Assembly: GCA_003260325.1 (NCBI GenBank) | Contig: MOLU01000004.1 | Coordinates: 1-64,000, forward strand | Source of the DNA: Candidatus Gracilibacteria bacterium GN02-872 | Lineage (GTDB): Bacteria; Patescibacteriota; Gracilibacteria; BD1-5; UBA6164 | DNA: 64,000 bases | Direction of reading: 5' to 3' | Part shown: piece by piece, positions 11,825 through 20,760 of the stretch | How positions within the stretch are numbered: position 1 is the first letter of the stretch | How the letters are laid out: the number at the start of each line of letters is the position of its first letter | Made by a program: the position numbers and the translations under genes | Notes under the pieces: model-generated | Told to the model about the DNA's origin: nothing | The model's input: the letters and a program-made list of their open reading frames with translations, nothing else | Databases searched by the model: none

Positions 11825-11989
11825 TTCGGTTTTGATTTAATTTTTTCATCAAAAAGGTACCACCAAAAAGCTGTACTTAATTTTTATTTTTTTTACGAAG
11901 AATTTTTAAAACTTCGAGAGGTTCTAATCTTTGCTAAGCAAATTTCTTCCTCCAGCTTGTAGCTGATAACTACTCAATTGCTTTTAATA
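11781..11989 (-). ncRNA. T-box leader (isoleucine) of the ileS operon
   Basis: T-box RNAs sense uncharged tRNA and let transcription proceed. On the minus strand I see the T-box core TGGTGGTACC (complement of 11855-11864). It is flanked by halves GCTTTTTGG and CCGAAAGC that can form the antiterminator, with an upper helix TTTTGAT/ATCAAAA. A competing terminator follows (11781-11824). The 5' end is a short hairpin, GTAG / CTAC (11959-11973), whose 7-base loop TTATCAG holds the Ile codon ATC (11965-11967). Next come a GAGG...CCTC stem with an inner TTTGC/GCAAA helix, and a CGAAG/CTTCG hairpin. This resembles the ultrashort stem I type known from actinobacterial ileS leaders, but here with a transcription attenuator. 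The core and the ileS context are strong; the specifier position is inferred. Confidence 0.85.
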
Positions 11990-11995
11990 TTTTTA

Positions 11996-12023
11996 ATTAT
12001 ATAAAATATTTTTTATAAATCAA
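11996..12023 (-). promoter_or_regulatory. Promoter of the T-box/ileS operon
   Basis: On the minus strand TTGATT (12018-12023) and TATAAT (11996-12001) are spaced by 16 bases. The predicted start near 11989 is just before the first T-box hairpin. Confidence 0.65.
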
Positions 12024-12028
12024 ATTTT

Positions 12029-12853
12029 TTAGTTGAAATTTGTACAAAAGTGCGTTACATTATATAATCAATAAGAATCTTTTCAAATTGGTTTTTTATA
12101 AATTCCAAATCATAAATAATTTAAATTTTTGCTTACTATTGCATCATAGTGGCTAGAATTCTTTTTTCATTTTTCTCTCATATACATATCAAAAGTTTTT
12201 TTAATAGTCTTTTTAGTTTCTTCTAAACAATCTCAACTTTTGCATTGTAAAACTCAGAATCAGATATTTTCTACAGCTCAGGTTCTGTTTTCAATTTTAC
12301 AATCAACACCGTTTTGTTTGAACCAATTTTGTATTTTCCAGAAATCATAGTAAACATCACCTTTTGCTCTTTTGTGAGAATAATATCATCTTTCTCAACT
12401 TATTTTTGCCCATGTGTTTGCAGAGTTTTGCAATCTTTCATCATAAGCATATGGTTTTAGTCAAAGTTTTACTCTTTCCACATTGTAAAGAGATAACCAA
12501 TATTTTGAAATTTCAGATTCTAAATTTTCTATTTTCACTTCTTCTTTTACCTCAATTTGTGTATTATTTTCAGTTTTTAAATCTGTTCCATCTTTGAAAA
12601 TATATCTTGGTTGTCAGTTAATTAAGACTTTATAATAATCTCAAGAGTCAGCTATTACTTTGAAAGTTTCTCAGATTTTTGTTGTTCAAAAAGTCTTTGT
12701 TCATATACAGGGAACTTCACGAATGTTGTTTCTAGAGTTTGTAACTACTTCAAAATCAGCTTCAGTATCAGTAAACTCACAGGCAAATATTTTGCTTTGG
12801 AAATAAAAAAATAAAGTAATAAAAAATATAAATTTAATAATTAGTTTATGCAT
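12029..12853 (-). CDS. Exported CAP/SCP-domain protein with SH3-like N-terminal part
   Basis: CAP-superfamily proteins are secreted and mostly of unknown biochemical role. The 274-residue product starts with a hydrophobic signal sequence (about residues 1-24, ending FACEF). An SH3-like stretch follows (TTKIGETFKVIADSGDYYKV), then a CAP domain. That domain is marked by LNVERVKLGLKPYAYDERLQ-like helix content, ANTWAKISGERGYYSH, ENIGFG and a closing strand VTHFCTNF. Its ATG overlaps the TAA of the HAD gene by 8 bases, so the two are translationally coupled. Cysteines around residues 190-220 may form disulfides. Confidence 0.82.
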
Positions 12854-13484
12854 TTTGGTTAATTAGTGATAAAATATCAGAGATTTCACTTACAGATTTT
12901 ATCTCATATTGATCTCAAAAATCATTTTTTAGATCTTCATCAATATGTATAAAATCCATATTTACTCCTTTTGCTATGTCTCTATCCTTTTCTCAATCTC
13001 AAATAAAAACAGCTAGTTTTTCAAAATCTTTGTCTCAAGTGTAATCCTTAAAAATCTCAATATGTTCAATACTTTTTCAAATATTCTCACTTCAAAGAAT
13101 ATACTCAAAACAATCAAAAATATCTCATTTTTTTAGATTTTCTTCAGCAAATTTAGTAGAATTTCAAGTTGATAAAAACAATTTATAATTTTTTCTTAAT
13201 TCTTTTATTTTTGCTGGAACTCAAAGAAAAAAATTTCCTTTTTCAGTATTTTCTATTTTTTTGTAAATATTATTTGCTATTTCTTTTGCTTTATGTTCAT
13301 CAAAGCCTAGAATTTCCTTTATTTGTTCAAAAAGAGGCATTCCTCTAGTTGAACTTAAAAAATATTTTGATTTTTCATTTTCTATTCAGAAATTTTCTTT
13401 TAAATAATTTGAAACTAGCTCAAGTAAAACTTTTTGTGATTTTATCAGTGTTCAGTCTAGGTCAAAAATAAGGTATTTTTTCAT
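12846..13484 (-). CDS. HAD-superfamily hydrolase (phosphoglycolate phosphatase-like)
   Basis: The 212-residue protein has motif I IFDLDGTLIKS (about residues 6-16), motif II LFLSTGNSTK, and motif III/IV VFIGDGEKDRDIAKG, with a helical cap between. This is the layout of cytosolic HAD phosphatases such as Gph or PpaX. The substrate is unknown. It lies 5 bases after a NUDIX gene and overlaps the CAP gene start, forming a three-gene unit. Confidence 0.85.
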
Positions 13485-13489
13485 AAAAT

Positions 13490-13921
13490 TTAGATTCTTT
13501 TTAATATTTCTTTAACTTGTAAATGAGTTGCTTCTATAGCTAAAATTTCTTCTTTTGAAAAAAAATCATATTCATCAATTTCTTCTTCTTGAATTTTTAT
13601 TTTTCCAGATTTTATCTTTGTTAAGAAAATATACTCAAGTTTTTTGACTTCTTTTCAGTTAAATTCGTTGTAAATTATTTTATAAGTACAAATTGGTTGA
13701 GGAAACTCTGTTATATGTTCTAGTTCAAGTCAAAGCTTTTCTCATAAAAATTCTATTTCTAGGTTTAGTTCTTCTTTTATTTCTCTTTTTAATCCTTTGT
13801 AAATGCTTTCTTTTGATTTTAAGTGTCATCCTGGTAAAGACCAATAATCTTTTCATTTATGCCTTACAAGTAGGAATTTTCATTCATCATTTTGTAAAAA
13901 AGTTCTAACTATTTTTTTCAT
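13490..13921 (-). CDS. NUDIX hydrolase
   Basis: NUDIX enzymes hydrolyse nucleoside diphosphate derivatives with magnesium. The 143-residue protein has the complete box GGHLKSKESIYKGLKREIKEEL (quoted here in part; residues about 32-53), fitting GX5EX7REUXEEXGU except that the final Gly-type position reads N-L. DYWSLPGGHL before it is typical. The N-terminal strands FLQNDEGKFLLVRHK are also typical. It is the first gene of the NUDIX-HAD-CAP unit. The substrate is not predictable. Confidence 0.9.
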
Positions 13922-14011
13922 TTTCTGTTAAAAAATATTAAAAAATTAAATCTAGCAAAAATGTATTTTAAACTCCAAAGAGCTTTTGTCAAATTTTATT
14001 ATTCAAAATAT

Positions 14012-14039
14012 TTGACTTATAGTATTTTTTAAGTAGAAT
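14012..14039 (+). promoter_or_regulatory. Promoter of the foreign-looking gene
   Basis: TTGACT (14012-14017) and TAGAAT (14034-14039) are separated by 16 bases, 40 bases before the start codon. Confidence 0.6.
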
Positions 14040-14066
14040 ATTTTTTCTTTCATTTTTTTAACTAAC

Positions 14067-14073
14067 AAAGGAG
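14067..14073 (+). promoter_or_regulatory. Strong Shine-Dalgarno site, unusual here
   Basis: AAAGGAG lies 6 bases before the ATG at 14080. The other starts I inspected are preceded only by AT-rich sequence, so this site is exceptional in the window. Confidence 0.8.
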
Positions 14074-14079
14074 TAGAAT

Positions 14080-14427
14080 ATGAAAGAACAATATTCTTTA
14101 GCAATACAACCAGTAGTACCTACTAGTATTAACACACCAGTATATAAAAATTGTATTTTGTATGAAGAGGGGGGTGATAGGTTTTTCATATTGTCAGATG
14201 ATAAAATGTATATTGCTAAATTTAGGTATAAAGTGGTCAAAAATGATCTAGAATATATCAATGAGTTTATTCTTGATGACAAACTAATTGGTATGGTTTT
14301 AGATTGTGACAGAAAACTAACTGTTGATTTTTTGACATACCATTGCTATAAGCAGTATTATGATGAGGGCAATAATGATCACATCATAATAAATGGGATT
14401 ATGTTATTTTCAAAAGAAGGCTATTAA
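14080..14427 (+). CDS. Hypothetical protein with standard-code glycine usage (probably transferred)
   Basis: The 115-residue product is not recognised; it looks like a small soluble alpha/beta protein with three cysteines and many Tyr and Asp. All six of its glycines use GGN codons (GGG, GGT, GGC) and none is UGA, whereas neighbouring genes encode most Gly by UGA. It also has a textbook AAAGGAG site with 6-base spacing, AGG arginine and more G/C-ending codons. Its stop lies inside a compact hairpin terminator. Together these features suggest recent acquisition from a standard-code donor, such as a host bacterium, plasmid or phage. A highly expressed native gene with selected codons is the main alternative. 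Confidence 0.8.
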   Translation: MKEQYSLAIQPVVPTSINTPVYKNCILYEEGGDRFFILSDDKMYIAKFRYKVVKNDLEYINEFILDDKLIGMVLDCDRKLTVDFLTYHCYKQYYDEGNNDHIIINGIMLFSKEGY

Positions 14428-14436
14428 GCCTTCTTT
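14413..14436. terminator. Bidirectional hairpin terminator
   Basis: AAAGAAGGCT pairs with AGCCTTCTTT around a 4-base loop. It overlaps the end of the foreign-looking gene and faces the end of the Elp3 gene. Confidence 0.8.
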
Positions 14437-14439
14437 TCT

Positions 14440-16137
14440 TTAAATATTTTTTATCATATATTCTCACTCTAAGTGATATCATCTTTTTTCATAGTATGGA
14501 CGAACTCAAACTCCAGCTATGACAGCCATTTTATTGTAACCATTTTCTTTTGCTATTTGTTCAGCTCTTTCTATAAGTCTTTTACCAAAACCTAAGTGTT
14601 GACCAAAACTACTTCACTTTTCTCAAATAGAAAGTTGATCTCAAAAAGTATGAATTTCTCTTATCAGAGCACATCACTCAAGTTCTGGAAGTACAGCCAA
14701 AACTTCCTCATTTCTTTCTGGAAGTCTTAGCCTCAAAAGTGAAAAAATAGTTCTGTCTTTTGGATCTTCAAAAGTCAAAAAATGTTCTTTTCAATCTGAA
14801 GCTTCATAAGGGAAATCATGTAAAACAGCATTATCTGGGTGATTTCACTTATCTTTTATTTCTCTGTGTCTTATATCTAATAATTTTACTCACTTTTCTT
14901 TTAATCTATTTTCTACTATTTGTCTTAGGTTTGCTGTTTTTGATCATTCTAAAATTTCTGAAGCTGGTATATCTCTATAAGTTCTATTTATTCTTACATA
15001 CTCTGGAACCATAGCTTCTAAATCTGCAGTTAGTTCTATAAGAGTTTCATCATCATAAGCTTTAAATCATCATTGTCTCCAGATTTCTGTTAACTCTGAT
15101 TTATCAGTTACAACCATTGGATAAATTTTTAATTCATCTGGTCTAAAAGCCTGGTTATCAAACACTTCTTTTAATGATTTTCTATCAAGTTCTGGAGTTG
15201 AACCAAGAAGATTTGGCATCATATGAGCTACAACTTTAAATCAAGCATCTTTAAGTAGTTTTGTTCATCTGATACTTTCCGCATTTCCATGTCATCTTTT
15301 GTTAATTTCGTTTATTTCATCAATAGTTGTTTGGTATCAAATCTCAACTCTTGTAACTCAAAATCTTCTCAAAGACTCTATTTCTTTTGGAGTTATCCAG
15401 TCTGGTCTTGTTTCTATTGCTATTCAGATAACTCTACACCTTGCTGTTTCATTTAGTTTTTTAGCTTCTTCTAGAGTTGCAGAGGCTTTCATTTTATAAG
15501 ATTGTTTTATTTTGAAACTTGCAAATTTATCACTTGATAAATCAGTTTCCTCTATATAATCCTTCATTTCATCATAAGAATTAAAGGCATCATAGATTCA
15601 TTTTATAAAATTTTCTCTATATTTTTTTGGATAAACTGACCAAGTTCATCAAATAATTCTTACATCATTTTTTTCTATTTTGTGTCCTGTCACTTCTAGT
15701 GCTCTAAGTCTATTGTGAATTTGTAAAATTGGATCAAAATTGTTTAGTTGTGCTCTCATTACTGCTGGTTCGTTTGGAATGTAGCTTTTTGGTAAATTTT
15801 CAAAAGTTGGGCAATAAATACATTTTCCAGGACATCAAAAAAATTCTGTAAGTAGGGAAATTACAGTTACTCAAGAAAGGCTTCTGACTCACCTTTTTCT
15901 CAATACTTTCTCAAAAACTAGATTTTCTTCTATTTCTCAAGTAGCTTTTAGTTCATTGTACCTTTCTATCAATTCTATTGAAGGGAAAGGTTTTTTTATA
16001 GAATATTTTTTATAAACATTGTTTTTGATTTTGTGAAAATCTTCTTTTATTTCTTTGATATCTCTTTTATAATCTAGATTTAGCTTACTTAATCCTTCTT
16101 TTATCAATTCATCAATTATTTTTGTTCTGTTTTGCAT
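14440..16137 (-). CDS. Elp3-family radical SAM / GNAT enzyme (tRNA U34 modification)
   Basis: Elp3 makes the carboxymethyl group on wobble uridine of tRNAs from acetyl-CoA. The 565-residue protein has an N-terminal basic helical region and a radical SAM cluster motif TEFFGCPGKCIYCP (about residues 97-110). The barrel includes VRIIGGTWSVYPKKYRENF and TRPDWITPKEIESLRRFGVT. The C-terminal GNAT domain includes SSFGQHLGFGKRLIERAEQIA and KMAVIAGVGVRPYYEKRGY. Length and order match archaeal and bacterial single-protein Elp3. It is a single-gene unit between two convergent/divergent neighbours. Confidence 0.93.
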
Positions 16138-16208
16138 AGTAAATTTTAAAAATATTTTTCAAAAAGATTATAAAAAAAAATATTTAGAATGCAAATTTTT
16201 ACTTAATC

Positions 16209-16236
16209 TTGACTTTTTTATAAATAATTTTATAAT
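16209..16236 (+). promoter_or_regulatory. Promoter of the duplicated-domain gene pair
   Basis: TTGACT (16209-16214) and a perfect TATAAT (16231-16236) with a 16-base spacer lie 34 bases before the ATG at 16270. Confidence 0.75.
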
Positions 16237-16269
16237 TTAATTATTAAAATAATAATTTTAAAAATATTT

Positions 16270-16734
16270 ATGTCCATAGAGCAGAAAAAACAACTTACAA
16301 AATCAGAAGTAAAAGCTATTTTAAAAACAAATAATAAATTGATTACAGATTTGGCTGACTTGTTTTTTAAGTGACAATTAAACGAAAATCTAGCTGAAAT
16401 TTACTTTAAATCAAAAAAACTTAAAGATAATTTGAAAAATATTTCTTTTTATTTAGATGAAAATGATGATTTTGATAAATATTTTGATAATGCTGTAAAA
16501 TTTAGAAATTTAGTTGAAGATTTTTGAAATTTTTTTCTTAAAATTGTTAAACTTGATACAGTAAACGATATTTCTTGAATAAAAACATTTTTGAAAAATA
16601 ATGACTTCAAACTTATTGAAATGTTAAAATTTTTTTATTTTTGAAATGAAAAAAATAGAAATAAATTTGAAGATAAAATTTACGATGTAATTTCTAATAT
16701 TTCTGGAAAAGTTGAGTCTATAATTAAAAAGTAA
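16270..16734 (+). CDS. Stand-alone copy of the N-terminal domain of the next gene, function unknown
   Basis: The 154-residue helical protein has no known motif. Its start, KSEVKAILKTNNKLITDLADLFFKG, aligns with KNEVKSILDRNFKMTSDLLTLIYKK of the gene that follows (16757). Both continue with similar Leu/Ile/Asp-rich helices, so it appears to be a tandem paralogue of that protein's N-terminal domain without the hydrolase part. It is probably co-transcribed with its neighbour from the promoter at 16209. An anti-partner or dimerising role is conceivable but only inferred. Confidence 0.75.
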
Positions 16735-16756
16735 TTTAATTTCTGAAAAATATTTT

Positions 16757-17920
16757 ATGTGGGAAAGTATATCAGAAAATAAGGAGAAAATAACTAAAAA
16801 TGAAGTAAAATCTATTTTGGATAGGAATTTTAAAATGACTTCAGATTTGCTAACTTTGATTTACAAGAAGGATTTTGATGAGCAAACAGATTTAGAAAAA
16901 ATTAGAGATATTTCTTCTGATTTAATGCTTAATTTAAGTAATATTTGACCATATTTAATTGAAAAATGAATTTATAATGAGGAAGAATATTATACTAATT
17001 TTCAGGATTTTTTTCTTACTATTTGACAAACAGATAATATTAAAGATTTGAGAACTAAATCTGAAGAAATCAAAAAATTTATAGATTTTTTTATAAATAA
17101 AAAGTCAAGAAATACTATAAATACTGAAGATATTTGATGGAAAGTAAATTCTATTTTGGATAATACTTTCTTAAAAATTCCTTTTAGAAAAATCATTTGA
17201 AAAGCTCAGTGAATAGATAAGAAATACCTAAATGATTTTGAAATTTTGAAATATAGAGAAGAATTTGATAAAAGAATTTTATTTATTCCTTGAATAAATA
17301 CTGTCAGACAAGCTGAAACTGAAATTACAAGTCCAGATTATAAATGAAACAAAGATCCAAAAGTTTTTTATTTTGATTGAGTTAATAAAGTTGATGCTTA
17401 TGGTCAATGATGAAATTTAGATTGACTTTTGGAAGGGATTGCTGAGGATTATCAGATGTGAATTGATTTAGTAAGTTCTTATTATTTTTTTCAGAGAAGT
17501 AGAATTGAGGAAATTACAAAGAAAATTCAAGAATATTTAGAAACAGAAGATTGAAAAAAGATAGAAGTTATTATTTGAAATTCTTATTGATGAATGATTG
17601 CTCAGGCTTTAGACTTATCAAATACAAATATTAAAAAAGTTATACAAGTTGCTACACCTTTTTCAAAACCTTCAGCAATGTTAATTTCTGTGCCAAGGGA
17701 AAATTATGCAAGAAAATTAGCAAAAAGAAATGTAAGATTTTCTAGTTTTTGATTTAATTGAGATAAATTTATAAAACCAGAAACTTCAAGCTATTCAAAT
17801 GAACCACATAAAACAGTTAAAAGTGCAAATTGACACTGTGAATGATTTTATTATAAATTTGTAAATCCTGAAATTTACAGAGAATTTTTAGATTTTGCTT
17901 GATTGAAAAGGAAAAAGTAA
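16757..17920 (+). CDS. Alpha/beta-hydrolase-like protein with helical N-terminal domain
   Basis: The 387-residue protein has a helical N-terminal domain (about residues 1-150, related to the 16270 product) and an alpha/beta-hydrolase-like C-terminal part. The latter has strand KRILFIPGINTVR, the nucleophile elbow IIGNSYGGMIAQ (GxSxG, Ser about residue 281) and a late ANGHCEGF that could supply the catalytic His. The pattern is reminiscent of lipase/esterase-type DUF enzymes. No signal peptide is present, so it is probably cytosolic. The gene begins 22 bases after its partner. Substrate unknown. Confidence 0.78.
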
Positions 17921-17933
17921 AAAAATACTTTTT
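17912..17933 (+). terminator. Short hairpin terminator
   Basis: AAAAAGTA pairs with TACTTTTT and is followed by CTTTTTTT, overlapping the stop of the hydrolase gene. The stem is short and AT-rich. Confidence 0.5.
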
Positions 17934-17951
17934 CTTTTTTTGTTAAAAAAA

Positions 17952-17978
17952 TTGACATTTTGAAAAATCCTATATAAT
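17952..17978 (+). promoter_or_regulatory. Promoter of the TetR/efflux operon
   Basis: TTGACA (17952-17957) and TATAAT (17973-17978) with a 15-base spacer. The expected start point lies inside the palindrome at 17981-18010. Confidence 0.65.
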
Positions 17979-17980
17979 AA

Positions 17981-18010
17981 AATTGACTAAAAAATAATAA
18001 ATAGTCAATT
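17981..18010. promoter_or_regulatory. Candidate TetR operator palindrome
   Basis: AATTGACTA (17981-17989) is repeated inverted as TAGTCAATT (18002-18010) with a 12-base spacer. It lies directly downstream of the -10 box and 24 bases before the tetR start, the right place for autorepression. Confidence 0.65.
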
Positions 18011-18033
18011 AGTACTAAAATCTTATAATAAAA

Positions 18034-18621
18034 ATGAAAAAACAGAAAGCTATTTATATGGCTTGATTGAAACTTTTTTCAAAATATTGACCTAAAAAAG
18101 TAAGTATTGATTCAATAATTGATGAAGCAAAAGTCTGAAAATGAACTTTTTATAAATATTTTAAAAATAAGACAGATTTTTATGAAAAAATAGTTGATGA
18201 TATGCTTATGGATAAATGATGAGAAGAAGAATTCTGATTATTATCAAAAGAAGAAATGCTTGTTTCTCATATGGTTTGAATTCTATTTTATTTAGAAAAA
18301 AATGATATTTTGAAGAATATATGTCTTGAAAATGAAAAATATTTTTTTTGAAAAATAAATTATGAATATATTCAAAAAAGGCATTTTGAAGGATTAAAAG
18401 AGTACTTTTCAGATGAAAATGATGAAGATTGTTTCTTTTTATCTGAGATTATTTGGTCTTATGTAAGAAGTTTTGAGAAGATTTCTAGGTTTTCTTCTAG
18501 AGAAGAATATGAAAAATTTTGCGTTAAGTTCGCAAATGCTTGTGTAATTTGATATTATTCAAAAGAAGATTTTGTAGAAATTGATTTGCCAAAAATCAAA
18601 AAATTTATTTCAAAATTATAA
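18034..18621 (+). CDS. TetR-family transcriptional regulator
   Basis: TetR proteins repress operons until a ligand binds. The 195-residue product has the family's N-terminal helix-turn-helix: AGLKLFSKYGPKKVSIDSI followed by DEAKVGKGTFYKYFKNKTDF (residues about 10-49). A helical ligand domain follows with no obvious metal site. It is the first gene of an operon with a periplasmic-adaptor lipoprotein and an RND pump, and a perfect inverted repeat covers the promoter start. It therefore most likely represses its own operon; the inducer is unknown. Confidence 0.92.
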
Positions 18622-18635
18622 TTTAACAAATACAA

Positions 18636-20726
18636 ATGAAAAAAATAATTACATTTTTAACTTTATCATTTTTTTTACTTAATTCTTGTTGACAACCACA
18701 AATTGTAGAGCAAAAAGTAGAAAAAACTGATTTTATTTTAGATACTCAAAAATTTTCTAGTCTTTGAAATTCTTATTCTTTGGAAAAAAGTTCAAAAATA
18801 GAAGCTTCTTCAGAAATTATTTTAAATACTGAAGCTTCTTGAAAAGTAGAAAGTATTTCTATAAAAGAATGAGATAAAGTTTCAAAATGACAATGACTAG
18901 TTTTTATGTCTGATAATTCTTTAACTTTAAATACTGCTTATAAACAATCTATTTTAAATTTAGAACAAGCAAGAATTGCTTATAAGAATTCTAAGCTTAG
19001 TTTAGATAAAAATGTAGAAGATGCAGAAACAAATATTCAAAAACTTAGAGTAAATTTTGAAAATACTAAAAAAACTTTAGAACAAGATTTACGTCAAGCA
19101 AAAGATAATTTGGATAATTCTGATCTAAATAATGCAAACTCAAAATCTAGTTTAGATATAGAAAAAATAAATAATTCTATAGAAAAGATGGAATTTGAGT
19201 ATAAAACTCAACAGAAGTCAAATCAAGATAAAATTGATTCATTTATTTTATCTTTAAATAAAGAAAAAGATACTTTGAGAAATCAAATAGTGAATGCTGT
19301 TGATTTGTGAGACAATTTGTTTAATATAAAAAACCCAAATGTAAAACCTAAATTTTATGATTACATTTGAGCTAGTGATTCAAGAAAAAGAGATAATGCA
19401 GAATTTGCAATAAAAAAATTGATGGATTTTGATAAAGATGTTTTAGAAAAATCTACTTTAAAAAAACAAGAAGAAATAGATAAATTTATAAAAAATTTAG
19501 ATGAAGGTTACAATACATTGAAAGAATTTTTAGATAATGTTTTAGATGCTTTAAATGCTTCACTTTCAGGATTGACTTGATTTCCAGAAACTGAAAGAAC
19601 TGCTTATACAGGTAGAGTTAATTGATACATTTCTGCTTATCAATGAAATTATACGTGATTTGTAACTCTAAAAACTTCAATTACAAGCTTTTTAAATACT
19701 TATAAAGATACAGAAGAGTCTACTTTAAAACAAATAGATTTGGCTAAAAAAGATTTAGACATAACTAAAAAAGCTATAAATTCAGGATGAGTTTCTTCAC
19801 AAACTACTTATGAAAAAGTACGTATTTCTACTGCTGATACTATTTCAAATTTGGAAATACAATTGAAAAGTGCGGAAAGCACTTTGGAAAACTTGAAAAA
19901 AACTAGAGATGTAACTCTAGAAAATGCTATGAATACTATAAAAAATGCTGAACTTTCTGTTGAAAAATCTTCAAATGAAGTTTCAAAACTTGTTGTTACT
20001 TCTCCTATTATTGGTCAAGTTGCTGAAGTCTATGTGACTGTTTGACAAACTTACAGTCCTTGAAGTAAAGCTATAAAAATACTTAGTACAAATAAGAGTG
20101 AACTTGATGTTTATGTAACAAGTGATGATTTATGAAGAATAAATATTTGAGATAAAGTTCATATAGAATATAGATGAGAAAAATATGAGTGAGAAGTATT
20201 CTCAAAATCAAATCTTGCAAATGAAACTCTAAATTATAAAGTAAAAGTTTCTTTGAATAAAAATATAAATTTAGTTTGATGAGTTGCAAATGTTTCATTT
20301 AAATTAAAATCAAAATTTCCTCTTATAAATATAAATTCTGTTACAGTTTTGCATTCTCAATGAGATAAAAAAATCTGAGAAATAAATATTTTTAAATGAT
20401 GAAAATTGGATAAAGTAGAGGTAGAACTATGAGATGTTTATGGTAAGTTTATAGAAATAAAAACTCCTTTAGAAAAAGATACAGAGATTATTTTAAATGA
20501 TGTTTCAAATTTTGATTCTGAAAAATTTGAATTAAAAAAATCTAGTCAAGTTGAAACAAACACTTGAAAAATAGAAGAATCTAGTACTTGAAAAATAGAG
20601 GAAACAAATTCTTGAAAAGTTACTGAAAAACAAAGTTCTACTGGTAAAATAGAAGAAAAAAAGGAAACTAATACTTGAAAAACACAAGAAAAGAAGCAAG
20701 AAAAAGCAAAGGGAACTGAAAAATAA
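18636..20726 (+). CDS. Membrane-fusion (HlyD/AcrA-like) adaptor lipoprotein with repeat tail
   Basis: Adaptors link an inner-membrane pump to the cell surface. The 696-residue protein starts with a lipoprotein signal (LSFFLLNSCGQ, lipid-modified Cys about residue 18). A biotinyl-lipoyl half (NTEASGKVESISIKEGDKVSKGQ) follows, then a very long coiled-coil hairpin, the second lipoyl half (LVVTSPIIGQVAEVYVTVG) and a beta-barrel region. The C-terminal 60 residues are low-complexity, repeating TGKIEE-like units rich in K, E, T and S. It is longer than the typical 350-450 residues because of the coiled coil and tail. It lies 14 bases after tetR and 34 before the RND gene. CPR cells are thought to lack an outer membrane, so its partner is unclear. 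Confidence 0.85.
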
Positions 20727-20760
20727 TATTTCAAAAGAAATAAAAATAATTTAAATAATT

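Noticed and set aside
11820..11870. tRNA-like CCA end at ACCACCA on the plus strand
   Set aside because: The stretch is the complement of the T-box core on the minus strand; no cloverleaf can be drawn around it.
14058..14282. Minus-strand frame opposite the foreign-looking gene
   Set aside because: It is the antisense of a well-marked plus-strand gene with promoter and Shine-Dalgarno site, and its product has no recognisable features.
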